Shown here: positions 16,095 through 26,263 of the stretch, piece by piece
Layout of the letters: each line of letters begins with the position of its first letter
Position numbering within the stretch: the first letter of the stretch is position 1
NCBI GenBank assembly: GCA_040752675.1
Contig: JBFMGF010000001.1
Coordinates: 1 to 43,761 of the forward strand
Reading direction: 5' to 3'
DNA: 43,761 nt
From: Acidobacteriota bacterium
GTDB taxonomy: Bacteria > Acidobacteriota > Polarisedimenticolia > JBFMGF01
The notes under the pieces: generated by a model
What the model was told of the DNA's origin: nothing
What the model saw: only the letters and a program-made list of their open reading frames with translations
Databases searched by the model: none
Translations under genes and position numbers: made by a program

Positions 16095-18230
16095 ATGATT
16101 CCATCCCAGAAGCTGAAAGTGGAGCTCAGCCCCGCGACGTCCCTCCAGCACGTCAAGGGAGTGGGATCAAAGACAGCGGAGGAATTTAAGAAAGCCGGAT
16201 ACTCGACCGTTGAAGAGCTCCTCTATTACCTCCCGTTTCGCTATGAGGACCGAAGGAGTTTTGTGAGGCTCATCGACCTCAAGCCGGGAATGAAGGTCCC
16301 CATCCTTGGCAGGATACTCAGCACAACATTCAAGAGGATATATAGGGGGAGACTTACCATCTTTGAGGCTCTCATCGATGATGGGACCGCATCGATCAAA
16401 GTCATCTGGTTCAATCAACCCTACCTTAGAAATATCATAAAAGAGGGGAGAACGGCCATTTTCTATGGGAAGACGAATATCAGCAGGTATGGCGCCCGGA
16501 CTCTCCAGATAGAGAACCCCGAGTTCGAGTTCATAACGGAATCGGATAAGGAGACAATCCATTCCGGACGGATCGTCCCAATCTACCAGCGAATAGGGAA
16601 AATGTCCACGAAGAAGATCCGCAACGTTATCTATGAGATCCTTGGAAAAATCAGGTGGCAGATCCCTGAAATCCTCCCCCTCTCTATCATCGATAGATAT
16701 TCTCTCCTCCCCCGGTACGATTCTCTCAGGGGAGTCCATTTCCCGCCCGGGGACGTGCCGCTCGATGATCTGAACATGTCGAAGACGTCATTTCACAGGA
16801 GGTTGATCTTCGAGGAATTCTTCTTCTTGCAGCTGGGACTTGCCATGAGGCGGAAAGCAGTCCATCAGGAGGTAAGGGGAATCAAGTACTCCGTCACAGA
16901 CGAGCTGAGGAGAAAGCTTGCATCCATCATCCCGTTCAGGCTGACCGAAGCCCAGAGGCGTGCGCTCAAGGAGATCGGCGAGGATCTAAAATCGAGCCAT
17001 CCGATGAATCGACTCCTTCAGGGGGACGTCGGCTGCGGGAAGACAATCGTGGCACTTCTCGGCATGATAGTAGCCGTTGAGAACGGTTATCAGGCTGCGC
17101 TGATGGCTCCAACTGAGATCCTGTCAGAACAGCATTATTTCAATGTCAAGAGGTTGACGGAGAAAACAGGCCTCAGAGTGGAGCTCCTGACGAGTTCTAT
17201 CAAGGGCAGGGAAAGAAGCAAGATTTTATCCGACGTTGCATCGGGGAGAAGCCAGATCATCATCGGGACTCACGCCCTGATCCAGGAAGGCGTTCAATTC
17301 AAGAAACTGGGGCTTGCCATCATCGATGAACAGCATCGTTTCGGAGTCCTTCAGAGAAGCAACCTGATTGAGAAAGGGCTGAGACCAGACACGTTAATAA
17401 TGACCGCGACTCCCATCCCTAGGTCACTCGCACTGACGGTCTATGGCGACCTGGACATATCGATAATTGACCAGCTTCCGCCGGGCCGAACACCCATCAA
17501 AACGTTTGTGAGAGACGAGAGAGCGAGAGAGAAGATCTACGATTTCGTGAGGAGCGAGGTCAGAAAAGGACGGCAGGCCTACATCGTCTATCCAATCATC
17601 GATGAATCTGAAAAGCTGGATCTAAGAGCGGCCAAAAAGATGTGGGAGCAACTGAGCAGGACGACCTTCAGGGAATTCACGGTGGGGTTGATGCACGGAA
17701 GGCTCAAGCCGGAGGAGAAGGAAAAAGTAATGTCTGATTTTGCCGGAGGAGCGACAAACATCCTCGTTTCGACAACCGTCATCGAGGTGGGGATCGACAT
17801 CAAGAACGCGACAATCATGATCATCGAGCATGCTGAAAGATACGGGCTTTCGCAGCTCCACCAGTTGAGAGGGAGAGTTGGAAGAGGAGGAGGAAATTCA
17901 TACTGCATACTTCTTGTCGGGGGAACGGTATCCGAAGAGGCGATGAAGAGGCTCGAGGTGATGGAAAGCTCAGTGGATGGATTCTACATCGCGGAGAAAG
18001 ATCTCGAGATCAGGGGCCCCGGAGAATTCATGGGAACTAAGCAATCGGGAATTCCTGACCTGAGGGTTGGAAACATCGTTCGGGACCAGTTATACATGAA
18101 GGCGGCGAGGGAAGAGGCCTTTTCTTATATTGAGAGAGCCAGTGAAAAAGAGGATGAGAATTACAGAAAGATTATGTATCATCTTAACAAGAGATGGGGT
18201 GCGAAGCTCGGCCTCATCACCGTTGGCTGA
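16095..18230 (+). CDS. recG: ATP-dependent DNA helicase RecG
   Basis: A branch-migrating helicase for stalled forks and recombination intermediates. The 711 residues contain an N-terminal OB/wedge domain (LLYYLPFRYEDRR, ILGRI). Two helicase lobes follow: Walker A GDVGCGKT near residue 310, the DEQH box IIDEQHRFG near 410, TATPIPRSL and QLRGRVGRGG. The RecG-specific end LEIRGPGEFMGTKQSG is present. The frame is open from 16059, but the ATG at 16095 gives the usual short leader before the HhH-like QHVKGVGSKTAEEFKKAGY. Its 3' end overlaps the spurious upstream part of the nrdJ frame, so the two genes are closely linked. Confidence 0.94.
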   Translation: MIPSQKLKVELSPATSLQHVKGVGSKTAEEFKKAGYSTVEELLYYLPFRYEDRRSFVRLIDLKPGMKVPILGRILSTTFKRIYRGRLTIFEALIDDGTASIKVIWFNQPYLRNIIKEGRTAIFYGKTNISRYGARTLQIENPEFEFITESDKETIHSGRIVPIYQRIGKMSTKKIRNVIYEILGKIRWQIPEILPLSIIDRYSLLPRYDSLRGVHFPPGDVPLDDLNMSKTSFHRRLIFEEFFFLQLGLAMRRKAVHQEVRGIKYSVTDELRRKLASIIPFRLTEAQRRALKEIGEDLKSSHPMNRLLQGDVGCGKTIVALLGMIVAVENGYQAALMAPTEILSEQHYFNVKRLTEKTGLRVELLTSSIKGRERSKILSDVASGRSQIIIGTHALIQEGVQFKKLGLAIIDEQHRFGVLQRSNLIEKGLRPDTLIMTATPIPRSLALTVYGDLDISIIDQLPPGRTPIKTFVRDERAREKIYDFVRSEVRKGRQAYIVYPIIDESEKLDLRAAKKMWEQLSRTTFREFTVGLMHGRLKPEEKEKVMSDFAGGATNILVSTTVIEVGIDIKNATIMIIEHAERYGLSQLHQLRGRVGRGGGNSYCILLVGGTVSEEAMKRLEVMESSVDGFYIAEKDLEIRGPGEFMGTKQSGIPDLRVGNIVRDQLYMKAAREEAFSYIERASEKEDENYRKIMYHLNKRWGAKLGLITVG

Positions 18231-18244
18231 GGGAGGGCAAGGGC

Positions 18245-20014
18245 ATGGAGTTGACGGCGAATGCGATGAAGATCCTTCGAGAGCGGTATCTCCTGAAAAG
18301 TTTCGATGGCACGATCAAGGAAACGCCGGAAGCGATGATCAGGCGCGTGGCCCACGTCGTAGCTCAGGCTGAAAAGAACTATACCGACGCCGAGCCCGCG
18401 AAATGGGAGGAGGAATTTTTCAGGATGATGGAGTCACTCGAGTTCCTTCCCAATTCTCCTACATTGATGAATGCTGGAAATCCCATTGGACAGCTCTCCG
18501 CCTGTTTCGTCCTTCCAGTGCCCGATTCCCTCGAAGGGATCTTTCAAGCCATTCGGAACATGGCACTCGTCCAGCAAACGGGCGGAGGAACAGGATTTTC
18601 TTTCTCGGAGCTCAGACCCTCTGATGACATAGTCTCCACGACAGGAGGTTTTGCATCTGGACCAGTCTCGTTCATGCGCGTCTTCGACAGCGCCACAGAG
18701 AGCATCAAGCAGGGGGGCAGGAGACGTGGTGCCAATATGGGGGTGTTGAGGATAAACCATCCCGACATCGTGGATTTCATCCTCTGCAAGATGGAACCGG
18801 GTACCTTCTCGAACTTCAATATTTCCGTTGCCGTTTCCGATTCTTTCATCGAAGCTTACAGGAAAGGCGTGGAGATCCCTCTCGTAAATCCCAGGACTGG
18901 CAAAGAAGATAGAAGGATCGATGCCCGCTATCTTTTCGATCTGCTCTGCAGGGCAGCCTGGGAGACGGGAGACCCCGGGATAATCTTCCTGGATCGAGTG
19001 AATAGGGACAACCCAACCCCGGCTCTCGGAATGATCGAAGCGACCAATCCCTGTGGCGAGGTCCCGCTTCTTTCCTATGAATCGTGTAATCTTGCCTCCA
19101 TTAATCTTTCCAGGATGCTGAAGGTTAAGAAGAAGGAACGCATATTCGATTTCGAAAGGTTCGGGAAGATAGTTGAAAAAGGAGTCCGTTTCCTTGACGA
19201 CGTAATCGATGTCAACAGATTCCCTCTCGAGGAGATATCGCAAGCAACACTAGGCAACAGGAAGATCGGTCTTGGCATCATGGGATTTGCTGACCTTCTC
19301 ATCCAGCTTGGCATCCCCTATGATTCCACGGAGGCTCTCAAGATCGCTGAGAAGATCATAAGTTTCATGAGGAAGAGGGCACTGGAAGCTTCGGTGAGTC
19401 TGGCGGAAAAACGGAAACCATTCCCAAACTATCCGCACAGCATATTCAAGGCAAAAAAAGTCAAGGTTAGGAATGCTTGCAGGCTCTCCATAGCCCCGAC
19501 TGGAACGATCAGTCTGATCGCCGCAACTTCTTCAGGGATTGAGCCGCTCTTTGCAGTTGCGCATATCCGGAAACATGTGCTCGGCGGAAAGGAGTTCCTT
19601 GAAGTGAACCCGCTGTTCGTGGAGGCGCTGAAGTCGAGGAAGATCTATTCCGAATTCCTGATGGAGGAGATAGCACGGAAGGGAAGCGTGAGAGGGATAA
19701 AGGGTGTTCCCGATGATCTGAAGAAGCTCTTCGTTACAGCTCTCGATATCCCACCCATGAGACACCTTAAGATGCAGGCTGTCTTCCAGAAGCACGTGGA
19801 CAGCGGCGTTGCGAAGACGGTCAACATGAAGCACTCGGCCCTCATCGACCACGTCAAGCAAGTCTACCTCATTGCCAACAAGCTGGATCTTAAGGGAGTC
19901 ACAATTTACCGGTATGGGAGCAAGCAGAGTCAGGTCCTGAACCTGGGGATTCCTGAGAAGTTCAGCATCGAGCATCTTCTCCGCTGTGATCCCGATACCT
20001 GCCTCATCGATTAA
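18245..20014 (+). CDS. nrdJ: Class II (adenosylcobalamin-dependent) ribonucleotide reductase
   Basis: It reduces ribonucleotides to deoxyribonucleotides using a B12-generated thiyl radical. The 589 residues include LPNSPTLMNAG, the redox Cys in GQLSACFVLP, the TGGGTGFSFS loop, the active-site ATNPCGEVPLLSYESCNLAS (N-x-C-x-E), and APTGTISLIA. The C-terminus ends in a Cys pair (LLRCDPDTCLID) fit for thioredoxin-dependent re-reduction. The start at 18245 follows GAGGGAGGGC just after recG. An earlier in-frame ATG lies inside recG. It matches cobO in this window as a cobalamin-using function. No class I or III enzyme is seen here. Confidence 0.93.
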   Translation: MELTANAMKILRERYLLKSFDGTIKETPEAMIRRVAHVVAQAEKNYTDAEPAKWEEEFFRMMESLEFLPNSPTLMNAGNPIGQLSACFVLPVPDSLEGIFQAIRNMALVQQTGGGTGFSFSELRPSDDIVSTTGGFASGPVSFMRVFDSATESIKQGGRRRGANMGVLRINHPDIVDFILCKMEPGTFSNFNISVAVSDSFIEAYRKGVEIPLVNPRTGKEDRRIDARYLFDLLCRAAWETGDPGIIFLDRVNRDNPTPALGMIEATNPCGEVPLLSYESCNLASINLSRMLKVKKKERIFDFERFGKIVEKGVRFLDDVIDVNRFPLEEISQATLGNRKIGLGIMGFADLLIQLGIPYDSTEALKIAEKIISFMRKRALEASVSLAEKRKPFPNYPHSIFKAKKVKVRNACRLSIAPTGTISLIAATSSGIEPLFAVAHIRKHVLGGKEFLEVNPLFVEALKSRKIYSEFLMEEIARKGSVRGIKGVPDDLKKLFVTALDIPPMRHLKMQAVFQKHVDSGVAKTVNMKHSALIDHVKQVYLIANKLDLKGVTIYRYGSKQSQVLNLGIPEKFSIEHLLRCDPDTCLID

Positions 20015-20127
20015 CTATATTCATCAACTCAGCGAAGCTCTTCGGCTGCGAGCAGATGGTAGCACATGGCCTCGACCACCCGACGATCCAGGCAGGATGC
20101 TGCGGCTATCCAATGCATTGGAGAGAA

Positions 20128-21537
20128 TTAAAAGGAGGGCTTTTGCATCATCTGGAGGAATTCGGCATTGCCCTTCGTCTTGGAGAGTTTGTCGAGGATC
20201 AGTTCCATCGATTCGGTTGAGGACATCTGTGAAAGAATCTTCCTCAACACCCAGACTTTGTTCAGTGCGTCCGATTCGAGGAGGAGCTCTTCCTTCCTGG
20301 TTCCAGATCGATCGATGTCGATGGCAGGGAAGATTCTTCGATCGACGAGCTTCCTGTCAAGATGGAGCTCCATGTTTCCCGTCCCCTTGAACTCTTCGAA
20401 TATGACCTCGTCCATCCGGCTTCCCGTGTCGATGAGAGCCGTGGCGATGATCGTAAGGCTCCCCCCCTCTTCAACGTAGCGCGCAGCGCCGAAGAACCTC
20501 TTGGGCCTCTGCAGGGCATTGGCATCGACGCCGCCAGAAAGAACCTTCCCGCTCGATGGAACGACGGCGTTGTAAGCCCTTGCAAGTCTGGTGATGGAAT
20601 CGAGCAGGATGACGACGTCCTTCTTGTATTCGACCAGTCTCTTTGCTTTGTCGATGACCATCTCGGCGACCTGGACATGGCGCGACGCAGGCTCGTCGAA
20701 GGTTGAGCTGATGACCTCTCCGTCAACGGAACGCTGCATGTCCGTGACCTCCTCGGGCCGTTCATCGATGAGCAGGACGATGAGATAAATCTCAGGATGA
20801 TTCGCCGTGATGGAATTTGCGATAGACTGCAGCAGCATAGTCTTCCCGGTCCTCGGAGGAGATACGATCAGTCCTCTCTGTCCTTTACCAATCGGCGTGA
20901 GAAGATCCATTACCCTTCCGGAGAGGTTCTCCGGGAACGTTTCCAGCCTGATCTTTTCCTGTGGATAGAGAGGAGTCAGATTATCGAACAATATCCTGTC
21001 CTTAACCTTCTCCGGATCTTCAAAATTGACGGCAACGATCTTGATGAGGGCGAAGTAGTTTTCCCCGTTTTTTGGAGGTCTGACCTGGCCCGATATTGTA
21101 TCCCCCGTCAGAAGACCAAACTTCTTGATCTGCGAGTGGGAGACGTAGATGTCGTCGGGGCCAGGAAGATAGTTATACTCCGGGGCCCTGAGGAACCCGA
21201 ATCCGTCCTGGAGTGTCTCCAGGACTCCTTCGGCGAAGACATACCCTTTCTGTTCCGCTTCCGCTTTTAAAATCTGAAAGATCAGGTCCTGTTTCTTCAT
21301 CCCGGCAACGCCAGGAACTTTGAGCTTTCGTGCCATTGCAGCCAGAGCGCTGGAGCTCATCTGAGAAAGAGAATGCAGATCGTAAGCAGGCTGTTGTTCG
21401 GATACTATCACGATAGGCTTTTTTTCCTCAGGCTGTCGTTCTTCGTCAGTTGCTTTTTCAACCTGCTCTTCTTCTCCTGCCTCTACTTCCTTTTCCTTTG
21501 GCCTGCCACGCTTCGATTTAGTTTCAGTGTTAGACAT
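20128..21537 (-). CDS. rho: Transcription termination factor Rho
   Basis: A hexameric RNA-dependent ATPase of 469 residues. After an N-terminal charged extension with an RGRP patch (about residues 10-45) come the Rho N-domain and the cold-shock-like RNA-binding domain ([19 protein letters not shown]). The ATPase core has P-loop [25 protein letters not shown], the RLARAYN and GGVDANAL loops and [13 protein letters not shown]. The acidic/lysine-rich extension is longer than in E. coli. It is convergent with nrdJ, and its upstream region is shared with polX on the other strand. Confidence 0.95.
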   Translation of the reverse strand: MSNTETKSKRGRPKEKEVEAGEEEQVEKATDEERQPEEKKPIVIVSEQQPAYDLHSLSQMSSSALAAMARKLKVPGVAGMKKQDLIFQILKAEAEQKGYVFAEGVLETLQDGFGFLRAPEYNYLPGPDDIYVSHSQIKKFGLLTGDTISGQVRPPKNGENYFALIKIVAVNFEDPEKVKDRILFDNLTPLYPQEKIRLETFPENLSGRVMDLLTPIGKGQRGLIVSPPRTGKTMLLQSIANSITANHPEIYLIVLLIDERPEEVTDMQRSVDGEVISSTFDEPASRHVQVAEMVIDKAKRLVEYKKDVVILLDSITRLARAYNAVVPSSGKVLSGGVDANALQRPKRFFGAARYVEEGGSLTIIATALIDTGSRMDEVIFEEFKGTGNMELHLDRKLVDRRIFPAIDIDRSGTRKEELLLESDALNKVWVLRKILSQMSSTESMELILDKLSKTKGNAEFLQMMQKPSF

Positions 21538-21786
21538 TGGTCCTCCTGATTGCGAAGTTTACAGTGAATAATAATCGCTGGTTTGCTTGAATAATATATT
21601 GCAACAAAGCATGAATTCAAGGAGTTTTCATCTGGAGATCAAACGCTTAAAACCTTTTACATTATAGCACTTCTCCATAAAAAGGGAAGCTGCCAATAAA
21701 AATAGTTCCCTTCCGGGTGGAATGGGCTTAACATTATAGGAGAAGCAGAACTGCCGTTGGAAGGATGGCAATGCCGGAGGTAACTT

Positions 21787-23517
21787 ATGAAGAACAAGGA
21801 CGTCGCGGCCATCTTCGACAGGATCGCCGACATCCTTGAGTTCAAGAGCGAGAACCCTTTCAAGATCCGCGCTTACAGGAAGGTGGCAAGGATCATCGCC
21901 GATCTGAGTCAGGATATCGAGAAGATCAATGAAGAGGGAAAGCTCAAAGAGATTCCTGGAGTTGGTGAGGGAATCGCGAAGAAGATCAAGGAATACATCG
22001 ACACGGGGAGGATGAAAAAGTATGAAGAGGTGAAAGCCGGGATTCCTGATGAGCTCATCGCGATGCTGGCCATTCCATCGCTGGGACCGAAATCGCTCGC
22101 GCTGATCCACAGTGAGCTCAAAGTTAGAAACATAGGTGAATTGAAGAAGGCGATCGAGGACGGAAGAGTCGCAGGATTGAAAGGATTCGGCGAGAAGAAA
22201 GCATCCAATATCCTGAAAGGGATCGCTCTTCACATTGGCGGGATGGAGAGGATGCCGCTCGGCATCGCATCACCTATCGCCGAGGCAATCATCACCACCC
22301 TCAGGAAAAACAGGAATATCAGTGCCATCGAACCTGCAGGTTCTCTCAGGCGCAGCTGCGAGACGGTCGGCGATATCGACATTCTGGCGGCAGGGAAGAA
22401 CGGGAAGGAGATCATCAATGCATTTGTTCACCTTCCGCAGGTGAGGGAAGTCCTGGCAGCAGGCGAGACAAAGGGTAGCATCAGAGTGGAGGAGGGAAAA
22501 CAAGTTGACCTGAGAGTCGTCGACGAAGAGTCGTTCGGCTCCGCGCTCCAGTATTTTACCGGTTCCAAGAACCACAACATCAAACTCAGGGAAATCGCCA
22601 AAGAGAAAGGGTACAAACTCAGCGAGTACGGGATATTCAGAAATGATGATAAAGTTGCTGGAAAGACGGAGAGAGAAGTCTATGAAAAGCTGGGAATGAA
22701 GTGGATACCCCCTGAGTTACGCGAGGATGCAGGCGAGATAGAAGCGGCGATCAAGGACAGACTGCCTGAGCTAGTAAAACGTGAAGATATCAGGGGAGAT
22801 CTACATGTACATACGGAATGGAGCGATGGCACACTCTCTCTGGAAGTGATCGCCTCCATTGCTGGAAAAATGAAGTATGAATACGTCGTCATTGCCGATC
22901 ATTCCAGATCCCTGAGGGTGGCCGGAGGTTTGAGCGTTGATGATCTCTACAGACAGATGGAGGAGATCGACAGGATCAATAAAAAATTGAAAGCATTGAG
23001 GATCCTTAAGGGGGCTGAAGTTGACATACTCTCGAGAGGATCGACTCGAAAAAGTCCTGGAAAGCTGGATTATCCGGATGACCTTCTGAAAAGACTGGAT
23101 ATAGTTATTGCGGCGATCCACACTGGCTTTACACAGTCTGAGGATGAAATAACGGGGAGGATCATTTCAGCCATGGCAAATCCTCATGTTGACATCATAG
23201 CTCATCCCACTGGAAGGCTCATAGGAGAAAGGGAAGCGTACAGGGTCAACATGGAAAAGGTCATGAAGGCGGCAGCAGAGCATGGAAAGGCACTCGAGAT
23301 CAACGGTTATTATCTGCGGCTGGACCTTAACCATATTCACTGCAGGATGGCGAGAGATATGGGGGTCAAGGTTGCCATCGGAACCGACGCGCATAGTGAA
23401 GACCACTTCATCTGGATGAAGTATGGGATTGCGATGGCGCGAAGAGGCTGGCTTACGAGATCTGATGTCATCAACACCATGCACCTTAAAGACCTCTTGA
23501 AATGGCTTAAGCACTAA
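21787..23517 (+). CDS. polX: DNA polymerase X family protein with PHP domain
   Basis: A repair-type polymerase/nuclease of 576 residues. HhH motifs occupy the N-terminus (IPGVGEGIAKKIKEYI, LKGFGEKKASNIL). The palm has catalytic aspartates in VGDIDILAAG and QVDLRVV. A C-terminal PHP phosphoesterase domain (from about residue 335) has HVHTEWSDGTLSLE, ADHSRS and GTDAHSEDHF metal ligands. Both activities therefore look intact. Bacterial PolX of this layout fills gaps and trims 3' ends in base-excision repair. It heads a same-strand run continuing with mobA, moaC, lpd and cobO. Confidence 0.93.
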   Translation: MKNKDVAAIFDRIADILEFKSENPFKIRAYRKVARIIADLSQDIEKINEEGKLKEIPGVGEGIAKKIKEYIDTGRMKKYEEVKAGIPDELIAMLAIPSLGPKSLALIHSELKVRNIGELKKAIEDGRVAGLKGFGEKKASNILKGIALHIGGMERMPLGIASPIAEAIITTLRKNRNISAIEPAGSLRRSCETVGDIDILAAGKNGKEIINAFVHLPQVREVLAAGETKGSIRVEEGKQVDLRVVDEESFGSALQYFTGSKNHNIKLREIAKEKGYKLSEYGIFRNDDKVAGKTEREVYEKLGMKWIPPELREDAGEIEAAIKDRLPELVKREDIRGDLHVHTEWSDGTLSLEVIASIAGKMKYEYVVIADHSRSLRVAGGLSVDDLYRQMEEIDRINKKLKALRILKGAEVDILSRGSTRKSPGKLDYPDDLLKRLDIVIAAIHTGFTQSEDEITGRIISAMANPHVDIIAHPTGRLIGEREAYRVNMEKVMKAAAEHGKALEINGYYLRLDLNHIHCRMARDMGVKVAIGTDAHSEDHFIWMKYGIAMARRGWLTRSDVINTMHLKDLLKWLKH

Positions 23518-23529
23518 CAGGGAGGAATG

Positions 23530-24123
23530 ATGATCACCGGAATCATTCTTGCCGGCGGCAAGAGCAGAAGAATGGGACGCGACAAGGGGCTCATGGAGCT
23601 TGGCGGCAGGAAGATCGTGGAGCGCATTATAGATGCCCTTATTCCTTCTGTTTCAGAGATACTCATCATCACAGACAGAACGGATGATTACAGCTTCCTG
23701 AATCATCCCATTCTTGAAGACCTCCATAAGGGCAAGGGACCGCTCGCAGGGATATACACAGGGCTTCTCAACAGCAGGACTGATGGAAATTTCATAGCCG
23801 GGTGCGACTACCCTCTGCTGGAACCGGACTTTGTCAGAAGGGTCATTGAGATCTTCGAGCATTCCTTATCATCCGAGGGTTTCGAGATATTGATTCCTGA
23901 AGTTGACGGAAAGATCCATCCACTCTGCAGCATTTACAGAAGACGCTGCCTGGCTTCGATCAAGGACAATCTGCAAAGAGGCGATCTTAGAGTACAGTCT
24001 CTTTGTAGAAAGGCAAAGACCCATTTCATAAAAGGATCAGAGCTTGCCGGATTAGACATCGAGAGGAATCTCTTCAATCTGAACAGGCCAGAAGAACTTG
24101 CAAAGCTCATGGAACTGCTGTAA
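23530..24123 (+). CDS. mobA: Molybdenum cofactor guanylyltransferase
   Basis: It attaches GMP to molybdopterin to make MGD. The 197 residues form a nucleotidyltransferase fold with the signature ILAGGKSRRMGRDKGLMELGG, a GPLAGIYTGL motif, and metal-binding AGCDYPLL. The first ATG (23527) lies only one base from GGAGG. The adjacent second ATG (23530) has better spacing and is preferred. It follows polX by 12 bases and precedes moaC, which supports a molybdenum-cofactor role over other NTP transferases. Confidence 0.88.
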   Translation: MITGIILAGGKSRRMGRDKGLMELGGRKIVERIIDALIPSVSEILIITDRTDDYSFLNHPILEDLHKGKGPLAGIYTGLLNSRTDGNFIAGCDYPLLEPDFVRRVIEIFEHSLSSEGFEILIPEVDGKIHPLCSIYRRRCLASIKDNLQRGDLRVQSLCRKAKTHFIKGSELAGLDIERNLFNLNRPEELAKLMELL

Positions 24124-24160
24124 TCTTAATTTTCCTTGAGAGGTCACTGCAGTGAAATGA

Positions 24161-24667
24161 ATGATGCTGAAAAATAAAGAGACAACCAGACAATTCAGTG
24201 GGAAAGTTATGAAGACTTGTTCTGAGGTAAGGATGGTAGACGTTGGTGGGAAAGGATTAACAGAAAGGATTGCAATGGCAAGAGGGAGGGTTCAGCTTGG
24301 TCGAAAAGTATTCAGGCTATTGATGCAGGGGCAACTTCCAAAAGGAGACGTCCTGGCCGTCGCAAAGATCGCAGGAATTCAGGGAGCCAAGAAAACATCA
24401 GAGATAATTCCGCTATGTCATCCTCTCTCCATCGATAGAATCGATGTTAGATTCCATCCAGACCCTGAGAAAAATGAAATTGCCGTGGAGGCAGAAGTCA
24501 AGGCAATGGAGAGAACTGGTGTCGAGATGGAAGCTCTAATGGTAGTAGCATCTGCATCACTGACAATCTACGACATGTGTAAGGGGATTGATAAATCGAT
24601 CGTCATTTCAGACATCAGGCTCGTCTCGAAAAGGGGTGGAAAGAGTGGCGATTATCATCTCGACTAG
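24161..24667 (+). CDS. moaC: Cyclic pyranopterin monophosphate synthase
   Basis: It completes the first step of molybdopterin synthesis by forming cPMP from the MoaA product. Motifs are KGDVLAVAKIAGIQGAKKT, EIIPLCHPLSIDRIDV, MERTGVEMEALMVVASASLT, IYDMCKGIDK and the end SKRGGKSGDYHL, with His and Asp residues of the active site present. Length 168. The first 16 residues exceed the family norm, and the ATG at 24209 is an alternative start. Adjacent to mobA. The RTGVEMEAL motif is exact. MoaA is not in the window. Confidence 0.93.
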   Translation: MMLKNKETTRQFSGKVMKTCSEVRMVDVGGKGLTERIAMARGRVQLGRKVFRLLMQGQLPKGDVLAVAKIAGIQGAKKTSEIIPLCHPLSIDRIDVRFHPDPEKNEIAVEAEVKAMERTGVEMEALMVVASASLTIYDMCKGIDKSIVISDIRLVSKRGGKSGDYHLD

Positions 24668-24743
24668 TCGCGGCATTCTGCCGAGGCTCATGGAAATGTC
24701 AGGCAGGATACCCAACCTATTAGCAAGATAAATCAGGTGTTGG

Positions 24744-26159
24744 ATGGCCGAGAGGTATGACATAGTGATCATCGGAGCCGGGCCGGCAGGGTATGTCGGT
24801 GCCATAAGGGCTGCACAACTCGGAGCAAAGGTCGTAATATTCGAAAAAGGGGAGCTGGGTGGGGTCTGCATGAATGTGGGGTGCATCCCGACAAAGACAC
24901 TCGTGGCATCAGCGGAGATCCTCTCAAAGATCAAGCGATCTTCGGAATTCGGGATCGATGTCGGCGGCGAAGTCAAACTGAATTTCGAAGCCATGGTGAA
25001 ACGCGTACGAAGGGTCGTTGAGATCAATAGAGGAGGAATCAGGTCTCTTCTCGAGAAGAACAGGATAAATCTTGTCGAAGGGGAAGCAACAATAGTGGGA
25101 AAGCGAAAGATCAGAGTTAGAAGAAAAGATTCATTGACGGTGGGTCCTGCAGAGGAGATCTTCGAAAGTGAGAGAATCCTGATCGCCACTGGATCTAAGC
25201 CGATGGATTTTGCCGCTTTCCCCTTTGATGGCAAAGCGGTTCTTTCGAGCGACGATTTCTTCAGTATGAGCCAGGTTCCGGATTCCATCCTCATCATAGG
25301 CGCAGGAGCAATCGGATGTGAATTCGCCTTCATTCTCTCCGAATTCGGTTGCAGGATCACAATCGTCGAGATGATGGAGAGAGCCCTACCTCATGAAGAT
25401 TCTGAGATTTCAAAGGTACTGGAACGGGAGATGAAGAAGAGAAAGATAGCTCTCAAAACGGCGGCGAAAGTTGAAGGGATAGAGAAAGAAAAAGATGGCA
25501 GAATTGCAGCAATATTTTCCGACGGGAGCAGGATGGTATCCGAGAAGATCCTCGTCTCCATAGGGCGGGAGTTCAACTCGAAGGGGATCGGACTTGAAAA
25601 TCTCAATATTAAGATTAGGGATAATGGGTCGGTCGTCGTCGGCGAGGGATTTGAGACAAGCGTTCCCGGCATCTATGCGGCGGGCGACATCATCGGAAAG
25701 CTGATGCTTGCGCACGTTGCCTCGGCAGAGGCGATTGCTGCAGTTGAGAACTCACTCGGTAAAAATTCCACGCTTGAGTATGAAAGCATCCCCTGGGGGA
25801 TCTTCACATCGCCCGAGATCGGTAGAGTGGGATTGACTGAAGAAGAAGCGCTTAAGCGGGGTATTGAAACAAAGACGGGACGGTTCAACTTCAGGGTGCT
25901 CGGGAAGGCGCATGCCATGGGAGAGATCGAAGGTTTCGTGAAGATCATCGCTGATGGAAAAGATGACAGGGTCATTGGCGTTCATATCATCGGTCCGCAT
26001 GCTACTGATCTCATCCACGAAGCGGCTCTTGCTGTCCGGTGGAAGATGACAGCATCGCAGGTCGCCTCGCTCATTCACACTCATCCAACGCTTAGTGAAG
26101 CCGTCATGGAAGCCGCGCACGACGTCCATGGCATAGCCATCCACAACCCTCCCGGATAG
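24744..26159 (+). CDS. lpd: Dihydrolipoyl dehydrogenase
   Basis: An FAD disulfide oxidoreductase of 471 residues that reoxidises lipoamide of 2-oxoacid dehydrogenases or the glycine cleavage system. It has the FAD motif IIGAGPAGYVGAIRAAQLG, the redox disulfide GGVCMNVGCIPTK, the NAD motif IIGAGAIGCEFA, and the catalytic C-terminal HTHPTLSEAVMEAAH. No dehydrogenase complex subunits neighbour it. With tdh-kbl producing glycine, a link to glycine cleavage is possible but unproven. Confidence 0.93.
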   Translation: MAERYDIVIIGAGPAGYVGAIRAAQLGAKVVIFEKGELGGVCMNVGCIPTKTLVASAEILSKIKRSSEFGIDVGGEVKLNFEAMVKRVRRVVEINRGGIRSLLEKNRINLVEGEATIVGKRKIRVRRKDSLTVGPAEEIFESERILIATGSKPMDFAAFPFDGKAVLSSDDFFSMSQVPDSILIIGAGAIGCEFAFILSEFGCRITIVEMMERALPHEDSEISKVLEREMKKRKIALKTAAKVEGIEKEKDGRIAAIFSDGSRMVSEKILVSIGREFNSKGIGLENLNIKIRDNGSVVVGEGFETSVPGIYAAGDIIGKLMLAHVASAEAIAAVENSLGKNSTLEYESIPWGIFTSPEIGRVGLTEEEALKRGIETKTGRFNFRVLGKAHAMGEIEGFVKIIADGKDDRVIGVHIIGPHATDLIHEAALAVRWKMTASQVASLIHTHPTLSEAVMEAAHDVHGIAIHNPPG

Positions 26160-26263
26160 CGGAATGCTCCGGTTATCTGTCATTGATGTGAACGGGTCAG
26201 GAATCCGGCCTGACATGAATGGATGATGAAGGATAGTGCAAGTATTAAGAAATCGATCGAGAT

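Noticed and set aside
20015-20127. CCAATGCATTGG palindrome in the nrdJ-rho gap
   Set aside because: No U-tract on either strand and only one copy. Too little to call a terminator or operator.
26160-26263. GTCAGG/CCTGAC hairpin before cobO as a cobalamin riboswitch
   Set aside because: The gap is only about 100 bases, and I see no B12-box-like sequence.
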